Shown: positions 25,427 through 33,309 of the stretch, piece by piece | Layout: each line of letters begins with the position of its first letter | How positions within the stretch are numbered: position 1 is the stretch's first letter | Assembly (NCBI RefSeq): GCF_003350205.1 | Contig: NZ_QLLC01000002.1 | Location: 62,001 to 126,000, forward strand | Reading direction: 5' to 3' | DNA from: Brevundimonas bullata | Lineage (GTDB): Bacteria; Pseudomonadota; Alphaproteobacteria; Caulobacterales; Caulobacteraceae | Length of the DNA: 64,000 bases | Notes under the pieces: model-generated | What the model was told of the DNA's origin: nothing | The model's input: only the letters and a program-made list of their open reading frames with translations | Database searches by the model: none | Made by a program: the position numbers and the translations under genes

Positions 25427-25985
25427 CTTCACCCTGGCCATGGCGGAGGCCTATGCCGCGGCGGCGCGAGAGGAGGGGACCGAGGTAGTCGTGCGCGACC
25501 TCTATCGTCTGGACTTCGACCCGCTGCTGCAGGCCGACGAACTGCCGGACCATGAGGGCTTTCAGCCGCGCGCCGACGTCTTGAGCGAACGCGCCGTCAT
25601 CGGCGACGCCGACGTCTTCGCCTTCTTCTACCCGCTCTGGTTCAACGCGCCGCCGGCCATGCTCAAGGGCTATGTCGAGCGGGTCTTTGGCATGGGGTTC
25701 GGCTATTCCTCGTTCGGTCTGGAGGGCAATCAGCCGATGCTTTCCGGGCGGAGACTGGTCAGTTTCACCAGTTCAGGCGCACCCCAGCACTGGGTGGAGC
25801 ACTCGGGCGCCTGGGACGCCATGCGAAAGCACTTCGACGACCATCTGGCGGCCGTGACGGGGCTGGAACTCATCGGTCACTACAATATCGGCGAGGTGGC
25901 GCCGGGAATGCGAGAGGACGTGGTCGCCCGTCGTGCGGCTGGCGTGGCGGCGACGGCGAGGCGGATCGCCCACGGCGGACGTTGA
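25386..25985 (+). CDS. NAD(P)H-dependent quinone oxidoreductase, flavodoxin-like fold
   Basis: A 199-residue NQO/KefF/MdaB-type flavoprotein. The N-terminal IVAHPRAHSFTLAMA loop binds the FMN/FAD phosphate; FFYPLWFNAPPAMLKGYVERVFGMGF and the TSSGAP loop are classic for the family. GGAGG lies 5 bp before the ATG, inside the 3' end of the ribonuclease-like gene, so the two are probably translated from one message. It would reduce quinones by two electrons in the cytoplasm. Why it is coupled to a beta-CASP protein is unclear. Confidence 0.88.
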   Translation: MKQALIVAHPRAHSFTLAMAEAYAAAAREEGTEVVVRDLYRLDFDPLLQADELPDHEGFQPRADVLSERAVIGDADVFAFFYPLWFNAPPAMLKGYVERVFGMGFGYSSFGLEGNQPMLSGRRLVSFTSSGAPQHWVEHSGAWDAMRKHFDDHLAAVTGLELIGHYNIGEVAPGMREDVVARRAAGVAATARRIAHGGR

Positions 25986-26016
25986 TCTCGGCGCGCCCTC
26001 AAGAGCGCCGGTGAGG

Positions 26017-26679
26017 TCAGCCGCCCCAGAGGAAGGCGGTCGGCACGTCGTAGCGTTCCTGTCCGATCGTCACCGTCACGGTGTCCTCGCCGGTCATGGT
26101 CGAGCGCGCGGCGGGGTCTCGCGACTGGCCCTGGGCGTCGAAGCTGAGGGTGCGGCCCTTACCGCCTTCCAACAACAGGGTGACGTCGGCGCTGCGGTCG
26201 GCGCGGCGCACGACGCCGGCCTGGCACTGGCCAGAGGACGGCAGGCCGGGGCCGCGACACCCGATCGACGCGACGGCGTTGAACGTCGTGCCCGGCACGC
26301 GGGCGTCTGCGGCCTCCGTCACCTGGGGCGAGGGGCGAGGGACGGAGATCAGGGCGACGCCGTCGATCTGACCGACCGATGTCCCGCCGAGAGCGGCGAT
26401 GGCGGCCTGATCCGAGGCGGGGCAGCCCACCAGGTCGGCGCTGTCGTCCAGATAGTCGACGGTGGCGGCCGTTTCCCCGATGCGGCGGCACGGGGCGCCC
26501 GCAGCCGGGTAGCCGTCTCCGACGACGCGGAGCGTGGCGGGCCAGGCGAAGGGCGCCGCCGCCGGGGACGTCGTCGGGACGGGGGTCGTGGGACTGGTCT
26601 GCTCAGGCTGGCTGCAGGCGGCCAGGCTCAGGGCCGCGACCGAGCCGAGCAGCAGGACGGCGGGCTTGGAAAGCGTCAT
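26017..26679 (-). CDS. Predicted lipoprotein of unknown function
   Basis: A 220-residue protein with a lipoprotein signal: hydrophobic SVAALSLAAC with the lipobox Cys at residue 22, then a Thr/Pro-rich linker (about 25-43). The remainder is a soluble globular region containing four further Cys residues (APCRRIG, VGCPAS, IGCRGP, GQCQAG) that could form two disulfides. I recognise no catalytic motif. It should be tethered to the inner or outer membrane facing the periplasm. The next minus-strand gene, also a lipoprotein, lies 14 bp upstream, so the two are probably co-transcribed. Confidence 0.7.
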   Translation of the reverse strand: MTLSKPAVLLLGSVAALSLAACSQPEQTSPTTPVPTTSPAAAPFAWPATLRVVGDGYPAAGAPCRRIGETAATVDYLDDSADLVGCPASDQAAIAALGGTSVGQIDGVALISVPRPSPQVTEAADARVPGTTFNAVASIGCRGPGLPSSGQCQAGVVRRADRSADVTLLLEGGKGRTLSFDAQGQSRDPAARSTMTGEDTVTVTIGQERYDVPTAFLWGG

Positions 26680-26693
26680 GTCGGGCTCTCTGC

Positions 26694-27224
26694 TCAGCGC
26701 GACGTGCGGCTGATGACGATGGAGTAGGAACCTGTTTCGCCCCGGCGGGCCGTGGCGCGGACCTGATAGGGCTGGATCATATAGGTCCCGTCCGCCTGGG
26801 CCTGGATCACGGCCTCTTCGCCGTCGACATCGCCCCGGTGGGCGGCGACGCCCTGATCGGCCACGTCGAAGACGTTCATGTAGAGGTTGGTGTTGCCGGG
26901 CTTGAACGTCACCTTCAGCGTCTGGCCCGCCGCCACGGGAATGACATAGGCGGGCGCCTCATAGCCGCGAACCTCGCCCGTTACGGTCGTCTCGCCGTCG
27001 CTGGACAGGGTCACCGCCTCGATGGTCGTCTCCGGCGTCACGCGCGCCTTGGCCGCGGTCATGTCGACGGCGGGCAGGGCGGCGGCTTGGCTCGGCGCGG
27101 GCGCGACCGGCGCGGCGGCCGGGGCTTCGGCGGCCGAAGCGGCTGGCTCGGACGGAGACGGGCTGCAGGCCGCCAGGCCGACCGTGGCGGCCGTGGCGAC
27201 CGCTAGAATGGTGAGGTAGTTCAT
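26694..27224 (-). CDS. Predicted lipoprotein of unknown function (C-terminal beta-sandwich-like domain)
   Basis: A 176-residue protein with lipobox GLAAC at residue 19 and an Ala/Pro-rich linker to about residue 55. The C-terminal domain contains YVIPVAAGQTLKVTF, NLYMNVFDV and SYSIVISR, an arrangement resembling periplasmic PPC-like or g-type-lysozyme-inhibitor beta-sandwiches that bind or inhibit extracellular enzymes. The ATG at 27224 is chosen because the signal peptide starts there; a longer in-frame start upstream is discounted. Same strand and closely upstream of another lipoprotein gene. Confidence 0.7.
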   Translation of the reverse strand: MNYLTILAVATAATVGLAACSPSPSEPAASAAEAPAAAPVAPAPSQAAALPAVDMTAAKARVTPETTIEAVTLSSDGETTVTGEVRGYEAPAYVIPVAAGQTLKVTFKPGNTNLYMNVFDVADQGVAAHRGDVDGEEAVIQAQADGTYMIQPYQVRATARRGETGSYSIVISRTSR

Positions 27225-27383
27225 GTCGACGCTCTCTGGTTCAGCAGGCGGTGGTCCTGCTGCATCTCTGGTATCGCGGGGCTGCGGCAAAGGTTCCAGA
27301 GCCTTCTCGGACTTTGGAGAAATACCGGCAAGGTCTTCGAGATTTCGCAGATCGACGCCGTGCGCCCGACCGGCGGTCAGGCG

Positions 27384-28682
27384 CTAGAAGGGAAAGAAGA
27401 TCGGGATCGCGATCACGCCGACCAGCCATGTGACCAGGTTGAGCGGCACGCCGACCCGCACGAAGTCCATGTATTTGTACCGGCCGACCTGGAAGACCAG
27501 AACATTGGTCTGATAGCCGAAGGGGGTGGCGAAGGCGGCGCTGGCGGCCATCATGACGGCGATCAGGAAGGGGCGGGGCTCCACGCCGAGGCTTTCCGCC
27601 AGGGCGACGGCCACTGGGGTGATCAGGACGGCGACGGCGGCGTTGGACAGGAACTCGGTCGCGAACAGGGTGACGCCGTAGAGGATGGCCAGGGCCGCCA
27701 GGGGGCCGAAGGGGCGGATGACATCGATCAGCAGGGCTGTTCCGGACGCCGCCAGCCCCGTCACCTCGATGGACAGCCCCACCACCACCATGCCGGCGAT
27801 CAGCAGTAGGACCTCGGGCCGCAGGCCGGCGTAGGCCTCCTCGGGGCTGATGACCCTGAGCAGGATCAGGAGGACCGCCCCGGCGAAGGCGGCTGCGGCG
27901 ATGGGGGCGATGCCCAGGGCGGCGGCGAGGATGACCCCGACGAAGACGACCATGGAAACCAGGGCGCGTTTCAGATCGAAGGGCCGGTCAACGGCGAACA
28001 GCTTCAGGTCGCCCATTGTGCCGTCGCCGGTCTGGGCGTGAGGCGTCGGGCCGTCGAGCGCCGCGTCTTCGGCTCCGGCAAGGAGGCGCCCGCCGAACAG
28101 AAAGAGATACAGCCCGCCCGCCGCAGCGATGATCAGGCCGACGGGCGTGATTTCGAAGAGACCGAAGACCGGCTGGCCCGCATTGCGCGCCATGTCGTTG
28201 ACCAGCAGGTTGGTCGAGGTGCCGATCAAGGTGCAGGCCCCGCCCATGATGGTGATGTAGCTGAGCGGGATCAGGAAACGCTTGGGGGAGAGGTTGAGCG
28301 AGACGGCGACGTCCTTCACCACAGGCGCGGCCAGGACCACGATGGGGGTGTTGTTGAGGAAGGCGGACGCTCCGCCGCACAGGAGCATGACCAGCCACAG
28401 ACCGGCGGCGCCCAATCGCGCGCACAGGCGCGTGGCCTGGCGGATCAGCAGGCCCAGCAAGCCTGACAGCTCTATGGCGTAGGCGATGACGAAGAGGCAG
28501 GCGAGAGCGATGACGGCGGGGCTGGCGAAGGCCGCCTGGACCTCGACGGGACGGATGACGCCCATGACCAGCAGGGCAGCGGCCGCCGTCAGAGCGGCGA
28601 CGTCGGAGCGGAGGCGGCCCTGGATGAGGACAGCGATGACAAGGACGAGGACGACCAGCGCCGCGATCTGATTGAAGTCCAT
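27384..28682 (-). CDS. SLC13-family (DASS/ArsB-like) permease
   Basis: A 432-residue integral membrane protein with about eleven hydrophobic segments. The two re-entrant hairpin motifs of the SLC13/ion-transporter superfamily are recognisable: ASAFLNNTPIVVLAAPVV in the first half and TEFLSNAAVAVLITPVAVAL in the second. GGACTLIGTSTNLLVN is also typical. Unlike many bacterial SLC13 permeases, no TrkA-C (RCK) domains are inserted in the central loop. Substrates of the family include sulfate, dicarboxylates and arsenite; the specificity here is not readable. The ATG at 28682 starts the first helix; an in-frame start 30 bp upstream is possible. Confidence 0.85.
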   Translation of the reverse strand: MDFNQIAALVVLVLVIAVLIQGRLRSDVAALTAAAALLVMGVIRPVEVQAAFASPAVIALACLFVIAYAIELSGLLGLLIRQATRLCARLGAAGLWLVMLLCGGASAFLNNTPIVVLAAPVVKDVAVSLNLSPKRFLIPLSYITIMGGACTLIGTSTNLLVNDMARNAGQPVFGLFEITPVGLIIAAAGGLYLFLFGGRLLAGAEDAALDGPTPHAQTGDGTMGDLKLFAVDRPFDLKRALVSMVVFVGVILAAALGIAPIAAAAFAGAVLLILLRVISPEEAYAGLRPEVLLLIAGMVVVGLSIEVTGLAASGTALLIDVIRPFGPLAALAILYGVTLFATEFLSNAAVAVLITPVAVALAESLGVEPRPFLIAVMMAASAAFATPFGYQTNVLVFQVGRYKYMDFVRVGVPLNLVTWLVGVIAIPIFFPF

Positions 28683-28758
28683 CGCCGTTCCGAAGACATC
28701 CGGTCGCCCCACCGCGAGGCTTGCCTGTCCCCATTACGGCGATTGTCGTGCTATTCCC

Positions 28759-29634
28759 ATGGGCATGATGCGCAGGATCGTAACTATCCCGAGGGCGGGC
28801 GGCGTGGTGAGAGGCGTCTGTGCTCTGGCGGCCGCTCTGATGCTGGCGCAGTGCGACCGGGTCGAGCCTGAGGCGACGGGGCCGACCCCCGCCCCGGCGT
28901 CCGCCCCTTCAGCCCCGGACCCCGTCGTGGTCATAGGACCGCCGACGCCGAGGGCGGCCCTGACGCGCGCCGACATCCTGACGGCGGCTTCGGCGGCGGC
29001 GTCGGCCTATGCCGCAGGTCAGCCGCAGAGCGGGGAAAGCCTCGTCGGGCGGCGCTTTTCCGTTCGCATCGCCTTTGGCTGCACAGGCCCGGCCGCGTCG
29101 GAGGCGGCGGGGGCGCCGGACGGCCTCGCCCGCTGGTCATGGAGCCGGGACGGGCGCGCGGCGCGCCTGTCGATGACGCCCACCGACTGGACCGAGTCTG
29201 CGCTCGTCGCCGCCGGACCAGAGTCCCCCTGGGAAGCGGTGGAGGGCTTCTGGGCGCCGCGACCCTGGATGATGTCCGAAGACTGTCCTCGAGTGGAGGG
29301 CGATCCCTTGCGCGCGGCCGGAACGGAGGCTTCACCCCAGACGGTGGCTCTGGCGGCCGTGTTCGAGAAGGGGGGATCGCGCATTGGCCGCCGCAGCGGC
29401 CGCGCCTACGCCTTTACCCGGCGGTTCGAGGCGGGACAGACGCCTTCTGCCCCTGAAGACGGCTATCGCCTTCGTCTGGAGGGGCGTCTGGCCGCCTTCC
29501 CGGACGGACGCGCTGTTCGGTGCCAGGCGGACAATCCCGACCAGCGGCCGGTCTGCGTGGTCGCCGTCGTGCTCGAACGGGTCGCCTATGAAGAGGCGAG
29601 CGGCGCCCTCTTGAGCGAGTGGCGGCCAGGCTAG
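28759..29634 (+). CDS. Predicted lipoprotein of unknown function
   Basis: A 291-residue protein with a basic start (MGMMRRIVTIPR), hydrophobic stretch and lipobox LMLAQC, then a long Pro/Ala linker (about residues 38-65). The C-terminal 200 residues hold several Cys (FGCTG, EDCPRV, VRCQAD, PVCVVA) and YAFTRRFEAG, and look like a single globular periplasmic domain without motifs I know. Three nearby Met codons (28759, 28765, 28768) could each be the start. Divergent from the SLC13 permease across about 76 bp. Confidence 0.65.
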   Translation: MGMMRRIVTIPRAGGVVRGVCALAAALMLAQCDRVEPEATGPTPAPASAPSAPDPVVVIGPPTPRAALTRADILTAASAAASAYAAGQPQSGESLVGRRFSVRIAFGCTGPAASEAAGAPDGLARWSWSRDGRAARLSMTPTDWTESALVAAGPESPWEAVEGFWAPRPWMMSEDCPRVEGDPLRAAGTEASPQTVALAAVFEKGGSRIGRRSGRAYAFTRRFEAGQTPSAPEDGYRLRLEGRLAAFPDGRAVRCQADNPDQRPVCVVAVVLERVAYEEASGALLSEWRPG

Positions 29635-29711
29635 GGCCGTCCTTCAGGCCGGACCCGGCGACAACTTGACGGCGTCCTGCTGCGCGCCTCGGTTTTGGCG
29701 CCGATCAGCGG

Positions 29712-31196
29712 TTAGTGCGCCCCCGCCTGCGACGGCAGGTGGTCCTTCTCGAAGCGGCCCAGCCTATCGACCAGAGCGCTTCCGGCGGCGTTCAGGCCCG
29801 TGACTTCGACGACGGCGCCTTGCCGGCGGTAGCGGAAGACGACCTTGTCCAGGGCGGCGACGCCGGTCATATCCCACAGATGGGCGTCGCTCATGTCGAT
29901 CTCGACCCGTTCGGGGCGTCCATGATGCTCGAAACCGGCGGCGAAAAGCTCGGCGGAGGCAAAAAAGAGCTGGCCTGAAACCCTGTAGCGCAGCACGCCG
30001 GGTTCAGGCGTCGGGATCTCGGCCACGATCAGGGTCTTGCCGACCTTGCGCATGAAGAAGATCGCCGACAGGACCACGCCCAGGACGACGCCCTTGGACA
30101 GGTCGTGGGTGGCCACCACCGTGCCGGTCGTGGCGATCATGACGATAGAGGACTGGAAAGGCGTGGAGCGCAGCTTCACCACGGACCCCCAGTCGAAGGT
30201 GCCGATCGAAACCATGATCATGACCGCCACCAGGGCGGCCATGGGAATCTGGGCGACCCAGTCGCGCAGCACCAGGATCAGGAACAACAAGAAGAGGCCG
30301 GCCCAGAGCGTGGACAGGCGGCCGCGACCGCCCGAGGTGACGTTGATGATCGACTGGCCTATCATGGCGCAGCCCGCCATGCCGCCGAACAGCGACGAGG
30401 CGATGTTGGCGATGCCCTGGCCGCGCGTCTCGCGATCCTTGTCCGAAGGCGTGTCGGTCAGGTCGTCCAGCAGATTCGCGGTCAGCAGGCTTTCCAGCAG
30501 CCCGACGAAGGCCAGGGTCGCGGAGACCGGGGCGATGATGGCGAAGGTCTCCCAGGTCAGGGGGACGCTGGGAAGATGGAACATCGGGAGCGTTGAGGGC
30601 ATCTGGCCCATGTCGCCTACCGTCCGCACGTCCAGGCCGGTCCAGATCACGAAGCCGCTCAGCAGGACGATGGCCACCAGGGGCGAGGGCACGGCTCTGG
30701 TCAGGCGCGGCAGACCGTAGATGATGACCAGAGCTGCGCCCACCAGGGCGAAGGTTTGCCAGTTGGCCCCAATCAGTTCGGGCATCTGGGCCAGGAAGAT
30801 CAGGATGGCCAGCGAGTTGACGAAGCCTGTCATGACGCTGCGGCTGACGAACTTGATGTAGCGGCCCAGCTTCAGCAGGCCGATGATGATTTGGAACACC
30901 CCGCAAAGCAGAGAGGCGGCGAACAGGTACTCCAGGCCGTGGTCGCGCACGAGCGTGACCATCAGCAGGGCCATGGCGCCGGTCGCGGCGGAGATCATGG
31001 CCGGACGACCGCCGACGAAGGCGATGGTCACGGCGATGACGAAGCTTGCGTACAGGCCGACCGCCGGGTCGACCCCGGCGATGATGGAAAAGGCGATGGC
31101 TTCAGGGATGAGGGCCAGGGCCACGACAGTCCCGGCCAGCAGGTCGCGGCGCGGACTGGCGAGCCATTGCTGACGCGCGGAAGCGATAAGGGTCAT
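29712..31196 (-). CDS. SulP-family inorganic anion transporter with STAS domain
   Basis: A 494-residue transporter. The N-terminal transmembrane domain begins with the SulP hallmark [31 protein letters not shown] (read in two halves) and carries a [22 protein letters not shown] block. A shortened C-terminal STAS domain (about residues 405-485) includes [22 protein letters not shown]. Bacterial SulP proteins import sulfate, bicarbonate, dicarboxylates or molybdate by H+ or Na+ coupling. It is convergent with the lipoprotein to its left, and the 524-bp region to its right separates it from the secretion locus. Confidence 0.92.
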   Translation of the reverse strand: MTLIASARQQWLASPRRDLLAGTVVALALIPEAIAFSIIAGVDPAVGLYASFVIAVTIAFVGGRPAMISAATGAMALLMVTLVRDHGLEYLFAASLLCGVFQIIIGLLKLGRYIKFVSRSVMTGFVNSLAILIFLAQMPELIGANWQTFALVGAALVIIYGLPRLTRAVPSPLVAIVLLSGFVIWTGLDVRTVGDMGQMPSTLPMFHLPSVPLTWETFAIIAPVSATLAFVGLLESLLTANLLDDLTDTPSDKDRETRGQGIANIASSLFGGMAGCAMIGQSIINVTSGGRGRLSTLWAGLFLLFLILVLRDWVAQIPMAALVAVMIMVSIGTFDWGSVVKLRSTPFQSSIVMIATTGTVVATHDLSKGVVLGVVLSAIFFMRKVGKTLIVAEIPTPEPGVLRYRVSGQLFFASAELFAAGFEHHGRPERVEIDMSDAHLWDMTGVAALDKVVFRYRRQGAVVEVTGLNAAGSALVDRLGRFEKDHLPSQAGAH

Positions 31197-31720
31197 AGAG
31201 GTTCGTCTTCAGGTCGGCTGCAAGACCCGGCGCTCGGCCGAGGTCATGGGCAGCCTCGAAGTTTCCCGACGGATCGGCGGACGGGATAGCCACCCTTGGC
31301 CTGCAGGCAGGTTCGGGTCCGAGGTGAAGAGGTCTGATGCGGGTCGCCGCCGAAAAAGGCAAGCCTGCTGCGCCAGAGGCCCCACGGCTGCGAAGCGATC
31401 AGGGGTTCAGTCCCGATCTGAGATCGGTTGGATCGTATCTGTCGTCGATGAGCGTGCGGGATCGCACACGGGCCGGGCCGCCGCCGGCTTGGTGCGGGAA
31501 ATCTAAAATTCCTATTCTGAAACGATCTCTATCCTGATTATTTTACATGAAATTGACGGACTAAACTTTGTCAGAGCACGCATTTGTTTTGCCTGTTCAG
31601 TATATAATTGTATTCCTGTCACAGAACTATTGCGCTTGTCCAATAAGTCTCCGTCGGAGGGGCTGGCGGGATGTGTATCTTTGATGCGCGGCGGCCCGGT
31701 CATTCTATGGGAACTTCGCA
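31197..31720. promoter_or_regulatory. 524-bp intergenic region upstream of the secretion locus
   Basis: The left 300 bp is GC-rich and noncoding as far as I can see, with two small palindromes: CCGATCTGAGATCGG (31413-31427) and GTGCGGGATCGCAC (31453-31466). From about 31500 to 31660 the sequence turns markedly AT-rich. A perfect -10 hexamer TATAAT lies at 31603-31608 with no good -35, which suggests an activator-dependent promoter for the lipoprotein gene. TGTCA half-sites occur at 31569-31573 and 31617-31621. Confidence 0.5.
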
Positions 31721-33238
31721 ATGCTTCGACTGTCCAACATTCTCATGGCCGGTGCTGCGGTCATGGCTCTTGCAGCCTGCGGCAGCGCTGAGGTCGCGTC
31801 GCCGGGAGAGGGCGATTTCGGCAACGGCGGCAATAACGGCGGCAACAACGGCGGCAACAATCCTCCGCCCGGGACGCCGGCAGCGGACTGCCCGACCGGA
31901 TTCGCCAATGTCGGCGTCGTCGCCAACGGCACGCTTCGCGCCTGCCAACTGCCGCAGCAGGTGCTCGGCAATCTGACCGTGCCGCTGCGCGCCGGCACCA
32001 TCTATTCCATCGCCGGCCGCACCGAAGTGGGCACGGACCGCGGCGCCAATGCGGCTGCGCCGATCGCCGGCAGCCAGCAGGGCATCCTGACCATCGAGGC
32101 GGGCGTGAAGCTCTTTGCTTCGGGCGGCGCCGACTATCTGCTGGTCAACCGGGGCTCGCAGATCTTCGCCGAAGGCACCGCGACCAGCCCGATCATCTTC
32201 ACCAGCCGTCAGGACGTCGAGGGCACCACCACCGCCAACTCCCAGGGCCAGTGGGGCGGCATCGTCGTCACGGGCCGTGCGCCCACGGCGGTCTGTCCGG
32301 TGGGCGTGACGGCTCCGAACGAAGCCTGCGTCGGTCAGGTCGAGGGCACCAGCGCCAACTACGGCGGCAATACGACGGCCGACAACTCGGGTCGTCTGCG
32401 CTATATCCAGATCAAGTATTCCGGGTTTGAAATCTCGACCAACAACGAGCTTCAGGCCCTGACCCTGGCCGGCGTCGGCTCGGGCACGACCATCGACCAC
32501 ATCCAGTCCTACAACAGCTCTGACGACGGCATCGAGATCTTCGGCGGCACGGTCAACCTGAGCCACATCGTCATCAACGGCGCTGACGACGACGGCCTGG
32601 ACACCGACACCGGCTGGCGAGGCGGAGCCCAGTTCGGCATCGTCACCCAGCGCCCGACCGCCGTCACCAACGGCAGCCGCGGCTACGAATGGTCGGCGGC
32701 CCCGTCCGGCACGGCCTTCTTCGCCCAGCCGCGCGTGTCCAACTGGACCATTGTCGGCCGCAACGCCGCTGTGGCGTCTGACGCCGTCATCACGCTGAAC
32801 ACGGGCACCCAGCCCACCATCATCAACTCGATCTTCACCAACCCGTCGACCTCGGCGGCCGCCTGCCTGGATATCGACGACGGTCAGACCGTGACCAATG
32901 CGCCGATCTTCCGCTCGGTCTTCCTCGCTTGCTCGCGTCCGTTCGAAGACGACTCCAACGTCAATGCGGCGGCGACCGGCGCGGTCTTCACCACGGCCAC
33001 CAACGTCAACAACGTGACCAACGGCGTCTCGACCATGACGGCTCCGGCCGGCGCCACCATGCAGAACACGGTCCTGGCCTTCATCAACGGGGCCAATGAG
33101 ACGGCGGTCACGCCGGTGGACGCCCGTGCGGTCTACAGCTTCTTCACCCCGGTGACCTACATCGGCGCCGTGCGGAACGCCGGAGACACCTGGTATCTCG
33201 GCTGGACCTGCGGCTTCCAGGCCGGCTCGACCTGCTGA
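31721..33238 (+). CDS. ElpS-like secreted lipoprotein with beta-helix-like repeats
   Basis: A 505-residue lipoprotein. The signal ends in lipobox ALAAC (Cys at residue 20), followed by an Asn/Gly-rich repeat linker (GGNNGGNNGGNN, about residues 35-47). The long body has beta-helix character (ILTIEAGVKLFASG, GSQIFAEGTATSPIIFTS, SSDDGIEIFGGTVNLSHIVI) and ends YLGWTCGF. It is encoded directly before a TonB receptor and the type II secretion genes. That order matches my recollection of the Caulobacter crescentus locus, where the phosphate-starvation lipoprotein ElpS is exported by type II secretion. Its role as a secreted substrate here is inference. Confidence 0.75.
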   Translation: MLRLSNILMAGAAVMALAACGSAEVASPGEGDFGNGGNNGGNNGGNNPPPGTPAADCPTGFANVGVVANGTLRACQLPQQVLGNLTVPLRAGTIYSIAGRTEVGTDRGANAAAPIAGSQQGILTIEAGVKLFASGGADYLLVNRGSQIFAEGTATSPIIFTSRQDVEGTTTANSQGQWGGIVVTGRAPTAVCPVGVTAPNEACVGQVEGTSANYGGNTTADNSGRLRYIQIKYSGFEISTNNELQALTLAGVGSGTTIDHIQSYNSSDDGIEIFGGTVNLSHIVINGADDDGLDTDTGWRGGAQFGIVTQRPTAVTNGSRGYEWSAAPSGTAFFAQPRVSNWTIVGRNAAVASDAVITLNTGTQPTIINSIFTNPSTSAAACLDIDDGQTVTNAPIFRSVFLACSRPFEDDSNVNAAATGAVFTTATNVNNVTNGVSTMTAPAGATMQNTVLAFINGANETAVTPVDARAVYSFFTPVTYIGAVRNAGDTWYLGWTCGFQAGSTC

Positions 33239-33250
33239 GCCAGACAGAGC

Positions 33251-33279
33251 GGGAGCGAGGCGTTCGACGCCTCGCTCCC
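33251..33279 (+). other. Strong intergenic hairpin between lipoprotein and TonB receptor genes
   Basis: A perfect 13-bp stem (33251-33263 with 33267-33279) with a 3-nt TCG loop; no T-run follows. It may attenuate or stabilise the message between a highly expressed lipoprotein and its receptor rather than end transcription fully. Confidence 0.7.
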
Positions 33280-33309
33280 ATCGTCCTCCGAACCCCCAAG
33301 GCGCAGATC

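Noticed and set aside
31616..31640. A possible Pho box (CTGTCAC half-site)
   Set aside because: The second repeat at 11-bp spacing (CTATTGC) matches poorly, so a PhoB site cannot be claimed from sequence alone.
31512..31721. A 69-codon minus-strand ORF in the AT-rich intergenic region
   Set aside because: No ribosome site or recognisable motif; the region is better explained as promoter DNA for the plus-strand lipoprotein gene.
31836..31863. Tandem GGNN-coding repeat as a possible CRISPR or phase-variable tract
   Set aside because: It is a short in-frame Asn/Gly linker after the lipobox Cys, with no spacers and only a few units.
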